From: Staphylococcus sp. MI 10-1553
Lineage (GTDB): Bacteria; Bacillota; Bacilli; Staphylococcales; Staphylococcaceae
Length of the DNA: 64,000 nucleotides
Direction: 5' to 3'
Assembly: GCF_010365305.1 (NCBI RefSeq)
Contig: NZ_CP048279.1
Span: 1,674,001-1,738,000 of the forward strand
Made by a program: the position numbers and the translations under genes. The first letter of the stretch is position 1, and each line of letters begins with the position of its first letter. Below the pieces are notes generated by a model. The model saw nothing but the letters and a program-made list of their open reading frames with translations, was not told where the DNA came from and did no database searches. Below, one piece after another: positions 29,596 to 39,881 of the stretch.

Positions 29596-30858
29596 TTACA
29601 TTTGATGCCCTGCCATTAATCCTAAACGGCCGTATTTGGTGCCTGGCTCAGTCAAAGAAATCGCTTTTGATACGACGCCTCTTCCATATTTGGCTTGTAA
29701 TGCATCAATCGTTTTCGCCAACTTCTCTTGACGTAGCCGTTGAAATTCATCCGTAAACAAATCTAGATTGCGCTCGTTTTCATTCATCAATTGTGTGAGT
29801 GATACACTGAGCGTCCGATACAACGCCCCTTGATCACAATGCATATCCGCTAAACGCTTCACCTCTTTATAAATGTCTTGGTCTAAATTCGTTCCCGTAT
29901 GTAACGTATACTGTTTCGTCACATGGCCTCCCTCTTTGTAACCCATAGAAAAATGAATCGTTCGTGCAATTTGCTGACGCGCTCTCAAACGTTGGACAAC
30001 ATCTTCAATCAACTCTTGCATGACCACATGTGCTTCACGATATGTATAATCACGCAGTAAAATTTGACTTTTACATATCGAAGGATTAATGATCTGATAC
30101 GTTTCATTCATCCGACTTTGATCTATCCCATGCGCATGTAGATGCCAATCCACCCCTAAAATACCGAAGTCCCGCTTCAAATATTCATACGGATATTGAG
30201 CCAGTTGTCCAATTTTAAATATCCCTCTTTGATTTAATTTCTTCTCTGTCTTTTTACCAATGCCCCAAAACGAACTGAGCGGTTTAATTTCCCACACTTT
30301 GTCAGGCACATCTTGATAACGCCATTCCGCAATATAATCCGGACACTTTTTCGCCTCATGATCTAGCGCTAATTTACTGAGCAGCATATTCGAGCCAACC
30401 CCTATCGCACAATGCACTTTCGTTTCATCATAAATTTCTTTAATCAGACGCTCACAAAACGTATGTAACGTCGTATTGAAGCGGTAGTAACTCTTCGTCA
30501 CATCCATAAAAAACTCATCAATGCTGTACTGATGTAAATCTTCAGGTGGCACATAGCGGAGTGCAATTTCAGAAATTTTAAGCGACACTTCTAAATAACG
30601 CCGCATACTCGGATTAATAATATAAATGTCATTATGATGAGGAATTTCAAACAAACGTGAACCTGTCTGAATCCCCATCGCTTTCAGAGGAGGTGTCGCA
30701 GCAAGTACAACAGACCCTTGTCTTTTCGTATCTGCAACGACTGCGAGTTTTGTCGTCAGTGGATCGAGCCCTTTCTCAATACAAGACACACTCGCAAAAA
30801 AACTTTTTTGATCAATACATAAAATGTCCCTATCTTCTAATAAATGATAATCATACAT
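29596..30858 (-). CDS. Y-family DNA polymerase (UmuC/UvrX-like), SOS-type
   Basis: 420 residues. The palm catalytic carboxylates are visible in LCIDQKSFFASV and YSIDEFFMDV; a helix-hairpin-helix (FWGIGKKTEKKLNQRGI) and a little-finger domain follow. Such polymerases perform error-prone translesion synthesis. ATG 30858 is preferred by alignment to the S. aureus homologue I remember; a GTG one codon earlier is possible. A LexA-type operator CGAACACTTGTTCT lies 44 bases upstream, so it is very likely SOS-induced. Confidence 0.9.
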   Translation of the reverse strand: MYDYHLLEDRDILCIDQKSFFASVSCIEKGLDPLTTKLAVVADTKRQGSVVLAATPPLKAMGIQTGSRLFEIPHHNDIYIINPSMRRYLEVSLKISEIALRYVPPEDLHQYSIDEFFMDVTKSYYRFNTTLHTFCERLIKEIYDETKVHCAIGVGSNMLLSKLALDHEAKKCPDYIAEWRYQDVPDKVWEIKPLSSFWGIGKKTEKKLNQRGIFKIGQLAQYPYEYLKRDFGILGVDWHLHAHGIDQSRMNETYQIINPSICKSQILLRDYTYREAHVVMQELIEDVVQRLRARQQIARTIHFSMGYKEGGHVTKQYTLHTGTNLDQDIYKEVKRLADMHCDQGALYRTLSVSLTQLMNENERNLDLFTDEFQRLRQEKLAKTIDALQAKYGRGVVSKAISLTEPGTKYGRLGLMAGHQM

Positions 30859-30901
30859 CACATTTCACCCTTACTTATCAACCTGATGTTCTTAGTATAA
30901 A

Positions 30902-30944
30902 CGAACACTTGTTCTATAATCAAGAAAAAAAGAATATATGTTCT
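30902..30944 (-). promoter_or_regulatory. LexA operator(s) upstream of the Y-family polymerase
   Basis: CGAACACTTGTTCT at 30902-30915 fits CGAAC-N4-GTTC; AGAATATATGTTCT at 30931-30944 is a weaker second site with one good half. Confidence 0.75.
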
Positions 30945-30989
30945 GTTAATCATTTAAAAATAAATGCTACTGCTGTATATAGCGCATCA

Positions 30990-31030
30990 AAAAAGCAGGT
31001 ACGTCAAAATATGAATCGCACCTACCTTAA
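30990..31030 (-). terminator. Terminator of the Spo0M-like gene
   Basis: Minus strand AGGTAGGTGCG/CGTACCTGCTT stem then six T, directly after the stop. Confidence 0.8.
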
Positions 31031-31045
31031 AATCATTCAATTCAA

Positions 31046-31453
31046 TTAACGATGATATGGAATAACCGCTTCAGTTTCTTCATCAACGCCATAATCAATA
31101 TAAACATGTGTATTGAGATAAACATGACTTTTATCAGATTTGAAGTTCAATGTATCAGGGTGAAAATGAAATGGAATCTCTTTTTCTTCACCGACATCAA
31201 TTGTAAACGCTTCGTCTAACTCAAAATGATTCAATTCATGTGAAATCGTTGAAAAATCACTCGTTTCATCATCATTCTCATATTTTTCAATCATCGTTAA
31301 CACAATATGATTCACTTTTTGATCACTTTGACCTGCTTTTAAATGGATTGTTCCGGCAATCGCATCAGATACATCAAACGTTTGCTGTTCTAATCGAATA
31401 AACACTTTCATACCATTGATGCCTAGAGATGTTAATACGTTGTCAAAACCCAT
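31046..31453 (-). CDS. Spo0M-like arrestin-fold protein, short form
   Basis: 135 residues, beginning with FDNVLTSLGINGMKVFIRLEQ and an arrestin-like beta sandwich (GTIHLKAGQSDQKVNHIVLTMIEKY; EIPFHFHPDTL). It aligns by eye with the N-terminal half of Bacillus Spo0M (about 258 residues) and stops at YIDYGVDEETEAV. A proper stop and an immediate terminator suggest a genuine short form and not a fresh truncation. Spo0M modulates differentiation in Bacillus; the role in a non-sporulating coccus is unknown. GGAGGGA precedes ATG. Confidence 0.75.
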   Translation of the reverse strand: MGFDNVLTSLGINGMKVFIRLEQQTFDVSDAIAGTIHLKAGQSDQKVNHIVLTMIEKYENDDETSDFSTISHELNHFELDEAFTIDVGEEKEIPFHFHPDTLNFKSDKSHVYLNTHVYIDYGVDEETEAVIPYHR

Positions 31454-31565
31454 AAAATCCCTCCATGTTTCATTTCTTTACTCTTATCATACCGGGTAAC
31501 GATTCTATCGTGCAACTATGAGCAAAAATGGTATAATAAAGGCAAAGTGATAGGAGGTAAGAACG

Positions 31566-31751
31566 ATGCCAATAGTAACAGTTCAATTATTAGAGGGTCG
31601 CAGTGACGAACAATTAAAAAATTTAGTTAAAGAAGTGACAGATGCCGTAGAAAGTACAACAAACGCTGACCGTAGTGCAATTTCTGTAGTCATTCAAGAA
31701 ATGAAAAAAGAACATTACGGTGTCGCTGGCGTACGTAAATCTGACCAATAA
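31566..31751 (+). CDS. 4-oxalocrotonate tautomerase-family protein
   Basis: 61 residues with the catalytic Pro as the first residue after Met (MPIVTVQLLEGRSDEQ) and the conserved Arg-rich beta-alpha-beta unit. Family enzymes are small hexameric tautomerases using the N-terminal proline. The physiological substrate in staphylococci is not established. AGGAGG precedes ATG. It stands alone between the Spo0M-like gene (divergent) and a bidirectional terminator. Confidence 0.92.
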   Translation: MPIVTVQLLEGRSDEQLKNLVKEVTDAVESTTNADRSAISVVIQEMKKEHYGVAGVRKSDQ

Positions 31752-31764
31752 AATAACAACAAGC

Positions 31765-31803
31765 ACAAAACGAGCCTGAGCTAAACACTCAGACTCGTTT
31801 TAT
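31765..31803. terminator. Bidirectional terminator between tautomerase gene and msrR
   Basis: AAAACGAG.CTGAG/CTCAG.CTCGTTTT stem; symmetric A and T flanks serve both convergent genes. Confidence 0.9.
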
Positions 31804-31806
31804 ACT

Positions 31807-32778
31807 TTAATCTTCCAAAAAGGCTTTAATTCTCTTTTTATTTTCAGCTTTATCAATACCTAAAGCTGATCCCCCATCATTAGTCGTAATATTTTCATAG
31901 CTGCCTTTTACGGGTACACTGAGGGTTTTAATATCTTTATCTCCTCGAACGATAAAACTGAATCCTGTTTGATAAATCGCTGAATCCGGCATATCGGTAC
32001 TCACATAACCACGCATAATACCTGCGAGCTTCGGTGCTTTGAAAATAGATGAAGGTTGAACCAATTGCTGCTTTAATGCCGTCATGACTTGTTGTTGTCT
32101 TCGCACACGCCCAAAATCACCTTCTGGGTCATTACGGAAACGCGCATAACCAAGTAACTCTTTACCATTTAAGCGATAATTCCCTTTTTTCAAAGATACA
32201 CCAATTTTTTCGGACATATCTTTTTCTACGTTAATCGGTACACCTTTTGGCGCAAGTTCATCAATCATCGCTTCAAAGCCTTTAAAATCTAAAGTGGCGT
32301 AATACTCCGGATCAATCCCTAAATTCGACTTTAACGTTTGGCGCAATAGCTCAGGGCCACCTAACGAATAAGCCGCATTAATTTTATAACTATTGTATCC
32401 AGGAATATCGGCATAAATATCACGCATAACAGAGACGATTTTCATATCTTTCTTAATATAGTCATATTGCGCGACCATAATAGAGTCTGTACGTGATACA
32501 CCACCATCTTCACGGTCAGCACCTAAAATAAGTACGGTTGCTTTACCATCATTTTTAGATGCACCATTGAATTTGTGTATCTTTGGAGCTTGATGCTTGT
32601 CCTTAGCAACTTCAAGTCCGTTTTTGTAACTTGAAATAGCATACACGACAAAAACAAGAATGATAAGGATCAACGCCAATATCACAAATGGCAATTTTCG
32701 TATCTTTCTCTTTTTTCGACGTTTCAATGTTTTCTCAGAAGAGTTTGAGGTGCTACGATTCAAATTGTTTTCTTTCAT
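31807..32778 (-). CDS. msrR: LCP-family wall polymer ligase/regulator MsrR
   Basis: 323 residues: basic cytoplasmic N-terminus (RRKKRKIRK), one membrane segment ([20 protein letters not shown]), then an extracellular LytR-CpsA-Psr domain ([39 protein letters not shown] with the phosphate-binding Arg cluster). LCP proteins attach wall teichoic acid or capsule to peptidoglycan. MsrR influences beta-lactam resistance in S. aureus. It is divergent from msrA, which matches the S. aureus msrA-msrR arrangement. Confidence 0.93.
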   Translation of the reverse strand: MKENNLNRSTSNSSEKTLKRRKKRKIRKLPFVILALILIILVFVVYAISSYKNGLEVAKDKHQAPKIHKFNGASKNDGKATVLILGADREDGGVSRTDSIMVAQYDYIKKDMKIVSVMRDIYADIPGYNSYKINAAYSLGGPELLRQTLKSNLGIDPEYYATLDFKGFEAMIDELAPKGVPINVEKDMSEKIGVSLKKGNYRLNGKELLGYARFRNDPEGDFGRVRRQQQVMTALKQQLVQPSSIFKAPKLAGIMRGYVSTDMPDSAIYQTGFSFIVRGDKDIKTLSVPVKGSYENITTNDGGSALGIDKAENKKRIKAFLED

Positions 32779-32916
32779 CTTATCAACCTTATATCTTCAA
32801 AATTGTGTACTTATGTATTATAATTAATACACACTAACGTTATATAAATTTATTTTAAAAATCAAGTAAAAACAATAAAAATGGTACCAAGGTCTCATAT
32901 AGGGAAGGATGTTTAG

Positions 32917-33435
32917 ATGAATATCAACACAGCATATTTCGCAGGTGGTTGCTTTTGGTGTATGACGCAGCCGTTCGATCAAAACGAAGGCATTGAGAAG
33001 GTAAGGTCTGGTTATATGGGAGGCCACGTGAATCATCCCACATATGAACAAGTGAAATCAGGCGATACAGGGCACTATGAAACTGTAAAAATTGAATATG
33101 ATGTTGCTCTTTTTTCTTACCAAAAGCTGTTAGAAATCTTCTTCTCAGTAATCGATCCGACAGATGACGGTGGACAATTCCAAGACCGCGGTTCACAATA
33201 TCGTACTGCAATTTTTTATACTAATGAAGATCAACGTCAAGTGGCTGAATCGTATATTGCTTCATTAGAGGGCACTTTCAATCACGATAAAGCGATTGCA
33301 ACAAAAGTGTTACCCGCTTCAGAATTTTATGAGGCAGAAGCCTACCACCAAGACTTTTATAAAAAACAACCTGAGCGTTTTGCGCAACAAGAAGCAGAAC
33401 GTGAAGCATACGCTAAAGAACAAGGCATTCAATAA
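32917..33435 (+). CDS. msrA: Peptide methionine-S-sulfoxide reductase
   Basis: 172 residues with the catalytic GCFWC at residues 11-15, [16 protein letters not shown] and QYRTAIFY. It repairs oxidised methionine in proteins. There is no fused or adjacent MsrB. Only one catalytic Cys is in the motif region and no C-terminal resolving cysteine is evident, unlike longer MsrA forms. Divergent with msrR, with 138 bases between starts for shared control. Confidence 0.95.
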   Translation: MNINTAYFAGGCFWCMTQPFDQNEGIEKVRSGYMGGHVNHPTYEQVKSGDTGHYETVKIEYDVALFSYQKLLEIFFSVIDPTDDGGQFQDRGSQYRTAIFYTNEDQRQVAESYIASLEGTFNHDKAIATKVLPASEFYEAEAYHQDFYKKQPERFAQQEAEREAYAKEQGIQ

Positions 33436-33442
33436 AATACGC

Positions 33443-33479
33443 AAAAAGGCTAGGATATCGGTTGTCCTAGCCTTTTTCT
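33443..33479 (+). terminator. msrA terminator
   Basis: AAAAAGGCTAGGA/TCCTAGCCTTTTT stem and T-run. Confidence 0.9.
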
Positions 33480-33570
33480 GTTAAGCACCATGAAAAACGC
33501 CTCCATGATACCAAGTTAAAATTGTACACACCCGTTTAAATACGCCCGCTATCATTCGAAAACCATCTAA

Positions 33571-33650
33571 AGGGGCTGGGGAAGCTTAATGACCCAGCCC
33601 CTACTACTCATGGATTTATGATTCATTTATCATTAGAGGATGAATAGGAC
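33571..33650 (-). repeat. Second, truncated copy of the intergenic repeat, also the mprF terminator
   Basis: On the minus strand it reads ATAAATGAATCATAAATC, CATGAG, TAGTAG, GGCTG, matching 29430-29463 base for base apart from a few changes. AGGGGCTGGG/CCCAGCCCCT (33571-33602) forms a hairpin followed by T on the minus strand and so probably terminates mprF. Confidence 0.7.
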
Positions 33651-33667
33651 ATCAATTAAATCTATTT

Positions 33668-36181
33668 TTATTTTTTACGAATAACCCGTGTCACTTTCAA
33701 CAAGCTTTCCCATGCGCTTTGACCTCGGTGATAAATGAGAAAGCGTGATTCCCATTCCGGATTAAATTTACTTTTATATTGACGCAAACCTTGGAAACTA
33801 TACAAACCATTAAAATGTTCGTAAAAACGGCCAGCAAACTTTTCTCGTAAATGACCATATGGCACTTGACCGACATTTGACAAAGTTGCCATTCCCATAT
33901 TAAAGCGTTCGTAACCTTCTGCTTGTGCCCACAAAATCATATGCAAATAAAGGGCATCCATAAACGGCAATCCTAGTGACTTATCCCAACGAATTAAGTC
34001 GACCGACACTGTTGTCGAACCTTCTACAGGCATTAATGTACAAAACGTATCGATACGGCCTTCTTCATTTTTCAACACAGCAACTGGTGCCGCATTGACA
34101 TAAGACGGTGTAAAGCGACCGACTGAAAAATAAAACTCTTGTTGTTCCCCTAACCAATCACGACTAATGTCATGGAGTCGTTCGTATGTCGCTTCATCTA
34201 ACGGTGTATCGAGAATTTCGAACCGATAACCTAACGACTCTAATTTATTCAATGTCGCACGGAAACCACGTCGCTTCTTCCCTGCAACGGTAAAGTCAGA
34301 CACTGGAATGAGCGCTTCTTCACCCAATTTAAAAAACTGATTACCGAATTCATGATATAACGTCAAATAATCTTTAGAGACTTGATAAAAAATGACATCG
34401 CCACCTAAATACGTTGCATATTCATAAAACTCGGTTAACAGTGAATAGAAATCTGAACTGTTACCGACTGGATCTCCGAGTACAATAAATGAACTTCGAT
34501 CGTGACGGTACATGACAAATGCCGTTTTTTGTTCGTTCACAAACACAAACTTGTCTTCACTATACAGCAAATGACTCAGTAGATGACCGCCATATTCCTT
34601 TAAAATAGCACTGGCGATTTGTCGGTCGTGCAACTCTCTTGGACGACGATAATTCCATTCAAAGATATAAATCAGCACAACTACCAAAATCGTCATACCG
34701 ATAATCGACAACCAAAATGTCGAACGGAGCAAAAAGAAATCAACTTTAGGCGGTAAAACATCAAGTGCCAATAAAAACTCACGTACAAGTACTTGATTAA
34801 AGTACAGTAAAATCACACTAATGACGACCATAGCTAACATACTTTTCATGCGTACAGGTCGTTTCAATACACGTGATTTACGATAAGCAAAAATCAATGC
34901 AGCTAAAATCAAGACGATGATTACGACTAACAATGATAATCCATAAACGTATAAATTAGACAATAACAAGATGACCATAGCTACAATCGCAAATAAAATC
35001 GCGCGTTTACTTCGTGCAACAATCCCTCGTAAATTCAGTAATAAAATCACACTCGCACTAACGTTAAATATGTACAACAATGTAAACAATAAATGATGTT
35101 TCTTGTTGGCCGCATCAAAAATAATGGAAAAATTGTTAAGTAATAAAATCAGACTCATCATAAAGACTAACGTACTTAATGCTAAAGATGGCACTAATCC
35201 AACTAAGTCTTTTTGGAACGATTTTAAAAAACCAGACAATTCTTTAGCCGGTATAAAGTATTTGGATTCGAGCATATATTTACGTGCAACTGTACCAAAT
35301 TCAAATACAGTTAATACAAGCGCAATGAGTAACGGGAAGAAATAATAAGCAAAACGATAAAGTAATAACCCTAAAACGACCTTTTCTTCCGCTACACCGA
35401 GTTGTTGTAGTCCGAGTAAGACGATGAGGTCAAACGCCCCAAAGCCTCCAGGAATAAACGACAACAGACCCGAAATCGCAGCAACGATGAAAATACTTAA
35501 CACGATTGGAAATGAAACGTTTACCCCTACAAGCATAAAAGAACAGTAAAGAACGATACTCGCAAACAACCATTCCATGCTCGATACGAAGGTAAATACT
35601 GAACCTAACCAACGCGCAGACCGATCAACCGGTGATACCCATGAAATAATAATAAAAACGGGTAATAAAAACGCTACAATATATAGAAAAACAGTAAACC
35701 ATACCGATGTACGATCTAAAAAACTAACATCTAATACGTGTGTCACAATGAGTATTGATAAAAAACTCAAACCTGTTAACATGGACGTCAACATGTAAGA
35801 GACGAATTTCACCAACTTCTTACGTTCAGTCGTATAAGTACCATAAAACCATAATCGCACGCTCGCACCAATAAAACCGCCAAAACCGATAATATTGTTG
35901 AACGCATTAATAATATAGCCGACACGTAACGCTTTAAATTTTGATAACGATAACTTAAAGCGTGCCGTCAAAATCACATCATAAAGTGATAACAAAATCA
36001 CCGAACTACCACCGAGTAAAAAGAGACTGAACGTCTCCATTCGGCTAATTTCATTAAATAAAAGAAAGACACGTTTAAAATCAATATGTGCTAATTCTCG
36101 TCCTAATATGATAGAAATCGTTACAATCAAAAAGAGAATAAACGCAATTTTGAAATATTTTAACCAATGCTGTTTTGTCAT
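33668..36181 (-). CDS. mprF: Lysyl-phosphatidylglycerol synthase/flippase MprF
   Basis: 837 residues. The N-terminal 500 residues hold about 13-14 membrane segments, including the flippase core (GFGGFIGASVRLWFYG; FIPGGFGAFDL). The C-terminal 330 residues are the cytosolic LysX synthase with GNAT-like folds (DFTVAGKKRRGFRATLNKLE; RWDKSLGLPFMDALYLHMILWAQ; FNMGMATLSN). It lysinylates phosphatidylglycerol and moves it outward, giving resistance to cationic peptides and daptomycin. Length matches S. aureus MprF (840). It follows the msrA locus convergently. GGGGGTC lies upstream of the ATG. Confidence 0.96.
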   Translation of the reverse strand: MTKQHWLKYFKIAFILFLIVTISIILGRELAHIDFKRVFLLFNEISRMETFSLFLLGGSSVILLSLYDVILTARFKLSLSKFKALRVGYIINAFNNIIGFGGFIGASVRLWFYGTYTTERKKLVKFVSYMLTSMLTGLSFLSILIVTHVLDVSFLDRTSVWFTVFLYIVAFLLPVFIIISWVSPVDRSARWLGSVFTFVSSMEWLFASIVLYCSFMLVGVNVSFPIVLSIFIVAAISGLLSFIPGGFGAFDLIVLLGLQQLGVAEEKVVLGLLLYRFAYYFFPLLIALVLTVFEFGTVARKYMLESKYFIPAKELSGFLKSFQKDLVGLVPSLALSTLVFMMSLILLLNNFSIIFDAANKKHHLLFTLLYIFNVSASVILLLNLRGIVARSKRAILFAIVAMVILLLSNLYVYGLSLLVVIIVLILAALIFAYRKSRVLKRPVRMKSMLAMVVISVILLYFNQVLVREFLLALDVLPPKVDFFLLRSTFWLSIIGMTILVVVLIYIFEWNYRRPRELHDRQIASAILKEYGGHLLSHLLYSEDKFVFVNEQKTAFVMYRHDRSSFIVLGDPVGNSSDFYSLLTEFYEYATYLGGDVIFYQVSKDYLTLYHEFGNQFFKLGEEALIPVSDFTVAGKKRRGFRATLNKLESLGYRFEILDTPLDEATYERLHDISRDWLGEQQEFYFSVGRFTPSYVNAAPVAVLKNEEGRIDTFCTLMPVEGSTTVSVDLIRWDKSLGLPFMDALYLHMILWAQAEGYERFNMGMATLSNVGQVPYGHLREKFAGRFYEHFNGLYSFQGLRQYKSKFNPEWESRFLIYHRGQSAWESLLKVTRVIRKK

Positions 36182-36224
36182 GAATAGGGGGTCCTTTCTT
36201 TAGTGTAATGACTGTGCATTCTTA

Positions 36225-36262
36225 TAAAAAGAGATTGAGCTTCACAAAACCGCCCAATCTCG
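36225..36262 (-). terminator. Terminator of the AI-2E-type permease gene
   Basis: Minus strand GAGATTGGGC/GCTCAATCTC stem, then five T. Confidence 0.82.
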
Positions 36263-36277
36263 TCGTGCTACACTCAA

Positions 36278-37492
36278 TTAATCTTTACTATATTCCTCTT
36301 TAGGCATCTCATAAGGGCCTACATCATCCGCATAATATTTATTATAACGACGTTTGAACAGCAGGAAGATATGCGAGACGAGCACTTTTAAAATCGCATA
36401 ACTTGGAATACCTAAAATCACGCCAACAACGCCGAGTAAGTTCCCAGCACTTAAAAGTACAAAGATGATCGTTAAAGGATGAATCTTAAGCGTTTTACCC
36501 ATAATATTAGGTGAAATAAAGTGCCCTTCAATAAACTGCACTGCCGTCCACACCACAATCAATTTAATCAACATGAACGGTGATGTAATAATTGAAATGA
36601 TAATCGCTGGCGAAATGGCAATCGTAGGTCCTAAATAAGGCACTACACTCGTTACAGCTGCGATACTCGCTAAAATTAAAGCATAGTCTAAACCGATAAT
36701 CGAATAACCAATAAAGAGTAAAATACCGATACAAAATGACACAATAATTTGTCCTTGAATGTATGAGCCGACTTGTTCACTCATTTTATCCAACAAATCA
36801 TGCACATCTTTACGGAATTTTGGCGGCACAATTTTATTTGAAAACTCTTTAAAACGGTGACCATCTTTTAACATGAAGAATAACACAAACGGTACCGTAA
36901 CAATAACGACTGTAATATTCACGACAGCTTCAGCGAAAACACGAATTTTAGAACTCAAGCCATCCGCAAAAGTAGGAATCTTCTCCTGTAAACCTGTCAC
37001 AGCCTTTTCAATTTGTGAATAGTAATCGGATAAAAATGGAATGTGCATCATGTTATTGGCAAATGATGTCACTTTGTTTAAATAATTCGGGAAGTTGTCC
37101 ATCAAGCGCTCAAATTGGAAAGATACAATCGGAATCAGCAAGTTCACTGCGATAGTGATGATACCAATGATTCCTAAAAATAAAATCGTAATGCCCCAAA
37201 TACGGTTAATATTGTACCGTTCCATCAAATTAATGACAGGATTGAATAAGTAATACAGAATGAGCGCGATAATAATCGGTGCTGCAATCGTATTAAAAAT
37301 GATAATAAAGGGCTGAAAAATATATGAAACGCGATCGAATATAAAAATCACAATTCCAACTAAAATAAAAACGAGTAACGCAAAAATGAGATCTTTGCCT
37401 CCGAAAAATTTCATGAAGCGGCTTTCTCGGATATCAATGTTTTTTGAAACACCATTTTGCTTATGTTGATTTTCAGACATATCATTCACCAA
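36278..37492 (-). CDS. AI-2E family (PerM/YdiK-like) membrane protein
   Basis: 404 residues with about eight membrane segments and the family signature near the C-terminus (IAAVTSVVPYLGPTIAISPAI; QFIEGHFISPNIMGKTLKIHPL). The family was named after an autoinducer-2 exporter but members also include Na+/H+ antiporters; the substrate here is unknown. Length includes a 30-residue hydrophilic N-terminus. Start at ATG/GTG 37492 as given; an internal start (MSEN, five codons later) is equally possible. Confidence 0.85.
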   Translation of the reverse strand: MVNDMSENQHKQNGVSKNIDIRESRFMKFFGGKDLIFALLVFILVGIVIFIFDRVSYIFQPFIIIFNTIAAPIIIALILYYLFNPVINLMERYNINRIWGITILFLGIIGIITIAVNLLIPIVSFQFERLMDNFPNYLNKVTSFANNMMHIPFLSDYYSQIEKAVTGLQEKIPTFADGLSSKIRVFAEAVVNITVVIVTVPFVLFFMLKDGHRFKEFSNKIVPPKFRKDVHDLLDKMSEQVGSYIQGQIIVSFCIGILLFIGYSIIGLDYALILASIAAVTSVVPYLGPTIAISPAIIISIITSPFMLIKLIVVWTAVQFIEGHFISPNIMGKTLKIHPLTIIFVLLSAGNLLGVVGVILGIPSYAILKVLVSHIFLLFKRRYNKYYADDVGPYEMPKEEYSKD

Positions 37493-37708
37493 GCCTTTTC
37501 GAAATTACTTATAGTTTATCGTTTTTCACGTAAGATTGAAACTTAAAACCTATTATATCAAAGTATTTTTCTAGGTGAACAATTTTAATGACATCGCTTA
37601 TTCATTTCAGTCATATGTATCTCTCAAATGATTGGACGAGATCTCGAACTTTCATCATGTACACACCAAATGAAGGCACTGTAAGTACGGAACGAAGAGG
37701 ATAAACGC

Positions 37709-37741
37709 AAAAAAAGACTAGGACATCATCCTAGCCTTTCA
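37709..37741 (-). terminator. ptsG terminator
   Basis: Minus strand AAGGCTAGGA/TCCTAGTCTT stem followed by seven T. Confidence 0.85.
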
Positions 37742-37753
37742 GTTAGTTTCAAC

Positions 37754-39793
37754 TTAGATTTCAAATAACTTTTCACCATGTTTGACATCTTTTGCCTCTG
37801 TAAATTTCAACGCTGTCACTTCTGATTGCGTCACAATAATCGGCGTGATATCACTTTTCGCAGATGCGCGGATAAGATCTAAGTCCACTGTCATTAAATT
37901 ATCGCCCGCTTTCATCGTTTGACCTTCTTCAACGTGAACTGTAAACCCTTCACCGTTTAATTTTACAGTATCTAAACCAACATGAATCAATAATTCTAAA
38001 CCATTGTCAGACACTAAACCAAATGCATGTTTCGTTGGGAAAATCATTTGAATCTTACCATCAAATGGTGCATACACTTCACCACTCGTTGGACGGATTG
38101 CAATCCCTTCTCCCATCATTTTTTCACTAAACACTTGGTCAGGCACCTCAGATAATGGCACAACTTCACCATCCATTGGTGCGACAACTTGTCCTGTTTT
38201 CGTAACAGCAGTCGTGTCTGTAGCTTCATCAATCACAACTGCTTCGTCCTTATCTTCATCTAAATCTACAGGATGTTGTACAGCTTGACCTGACATAATT
38301 TGTTGCATTTCATGTTTGATTTGGTCTGATTTCGGTCCAAAAATCGCTTGCATGTTGTTACCGATTTCTAACACACCAGAAGCGCCTAAATCTTTCAAAC
38401 GTGCTACGTCGACTTTTGATTTATCGTTCACTTCAACACGTAATCTTGTAATACATGCATCTAAATGTTTGATGTTATCTTTGTCACCCATCGCTTGTAA
38501 TACGGCATAAGGCAACTCACTTGCAGTCGTTTGCGTCGTCTCTGTTTGTTTATCCTCACGTCCTGGTGTTTTGTAATTCATCTTCGTAATTAAGAAGCGG
38601 AAGATTGAATAGTAAATGACACCATACACAAGACCGACTGGAATCACGAGCCACCAATGCGTTTTGTTTGGCAAGATACCGAGTAATACAAAGTCGATAA
38701 AGCCACCAGAGAATGTGTAACCTAAATGTAAATCAAGTAAGTATAAAATTAAGAAACTTAAACCGTCTAATACTGCATGAATGAAGAATAATAATGGTGC
38801 TACAAATAAAAATGAAAACTCTAAAGGTTCTGTAATACCTGTTAAGAATGATGTTAATGCTGCTGAACCCATCAAACCTGCAACCACTTTTTTATTTTCA
38901 GGTTTTGCAGTATGATAAATCGCTAATGCTGCAGCTGGTAAACCGAACATCATAACTGGGAATTCACCTTGCATGAATTTACCTGCTGTTAAGTTTGTAC
39001 CTTCACGAATTTGTTCGATAAAGATACGTTGGTCACCACGAATAATTTCACCAGCCATATTTGTGTAAGAACCAAATTCAAACCAAAATGGCGCATGGAA
39101 AATATGGTGTAAACCGAATGGAATTAATAAACGCTTAATAAAACCAAATAAAAAGACTGCTAAACCTGTGTTGGAATCTAATAATCCTTCACTGAATGCG
39201 TTTAAACCATTTTGAATCACTGGCCAAACAAGCGCCATAGGGAATGCAAGTAAAAATGATGTTGTAGCCATCACAATCGGTACAAATCGTTTTCCTGCAA
39301 AGAAACCAAGATATGACGGTAAAGAAATGTTATAAAACTTGTTATAACACCATGCCGCGAGTGCACCGATAATAATACCGCCGAACACCCCTGTTTGTAA
39401 TGTCGGGATACCTAAGACACTCGCATAACCTTTCGCTGCATCACCTACATTTTCAGGTGTCACCCCTAAAAATTCACCCATCGTTTTGTTCAAAATGATA
39501 AAACCAACGAAAGCCGCAATTGCAGCAACCCCGTCACCGCCTGCTAAACCGATAGCGACACCCATAGCAAAAATAATCGGTAAGTTTTCAAAAATGATAC
39601 TGCCGGCTGCTGCCATCATTTCTGCAACGTTTTGTACTCCATCAGCTTGAATAAATGGTAAGTACGATTGCAATTGTTCCCCTTGTAATGCTGCACCGAA
39701 TGCGAGTAACAAACCGGCAGCTGGTAAAATCGCAACAGGTAACATTAATGCTTTACCGATACGTTGCAATTGTCCAAATAGTTTTTTCCTCAC
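37754..39793 (-). CDS. ptsG: PTS glucose-specific permease EIICBA
   Basis: 679 residues in C-B-A order: an EIIC membrane domain (residues 1 to about 410), EIIB with its phosphocysteine in DACITRLR near residue 447, and EIIA with the phosphohistidine in [10 protein letters not shown] near residue 604. It imports and phosphorylates glucose. I start at GTG 39793 (then [12 protein letters not shown]) behind AGGAGGG; the longer reading from 39835 would start inside the terminator. Expression should depend on GlcT antitermination at the RAT just upstream. Confidence 0.95.
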   Translation of the reverse strand: MRKKLFGQLQRIGKALMLPVAILPAAGLLLAFGAALQGEQLQSYLPFIQADGVQNVAEMMAAAGSIIFENLPIIFAMGVAIGLAGGDGVAAIAAFVGFIILNKTMGEFLGVTPENVGDAAKGYASVLGIPTLQTGVFGGIIIGALAAWCYNKFYNISLPSYLGFFAGKRFVPIVMATTSFLLAFPMALVWPVIQNGLNAFSEGLLDSNTGLAVFLFGFIKRLLIPFGLHHIFHAPFWFEFGSYTNMAGEIIRGDQRIFIEQIREGTNLTAGKFMQGEFPVMMFGLPAAALAIYHTAKPENKKVVAGLMGSAALTSFLTGITEPLEFSFLFVAPLLFFIHAVLDGLSFLILYLLDLHLGYTFSGGFIDFVLLGILPNKTHWWLVIPVGLVYGVIYYSIFRFLITKMNYKTPGREDKQTETTQTTASELPYAVLQAMGDKDNIKHLDACITRLRVEVNDKSKVDVARLKDLGASGVLEIGNNMQAIFGPKSDQIKHEMQQIMSGQAVQHPVDLDEDKDEAVVIDEATDTTAVTKTGQVVAPMDGEVVPLSEVPDQVFSEKMMGEGIAIRPTSGEVYAPFDGKIQMIFPTKHAFGLVSDNGLELLIHVGLDTVKLNGEGFTVHVEEGQTMKAGDNLMTVDLDLIRASAKSDITPIIVTQSEVTALKFTEAKDVKHGEKLFEI

Positions 39794-39823
39794 TGTAAGC
39801 CCTCCTATTTTGTTGACACAACA

Positions 39824-39881
39824 CAAAAAAGGCATGAGTAAAAGCTGCGAACGTTTTGCTCACAATTTTCAACTCATGCCT
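39824..39881 (-). terminator. GlcT-controlled terminator before ptsG
   Basis: Minus strand GGCATGAGT (39880-39872) pairs with ACTCATGCC (39839-39831), followed by six T. Its 5' arm overlaps the 3' end of the RAT, so GlcT binding would prevent it forming. Confidence 0.88.

Noticed and set aside
30900..31030. CRISPR-like or tandem repeat
   Set aside because: Only two LexA-like sites and one terminator stem; no regularly spaced repeats anywhere in the window.
39794..39835. Longer ptsG start in the GlcT terminator
   Set aside because: It would place the start codon in the terminator stem, with no ribosome-binding site; GTG 39793 has AGGAGGG.
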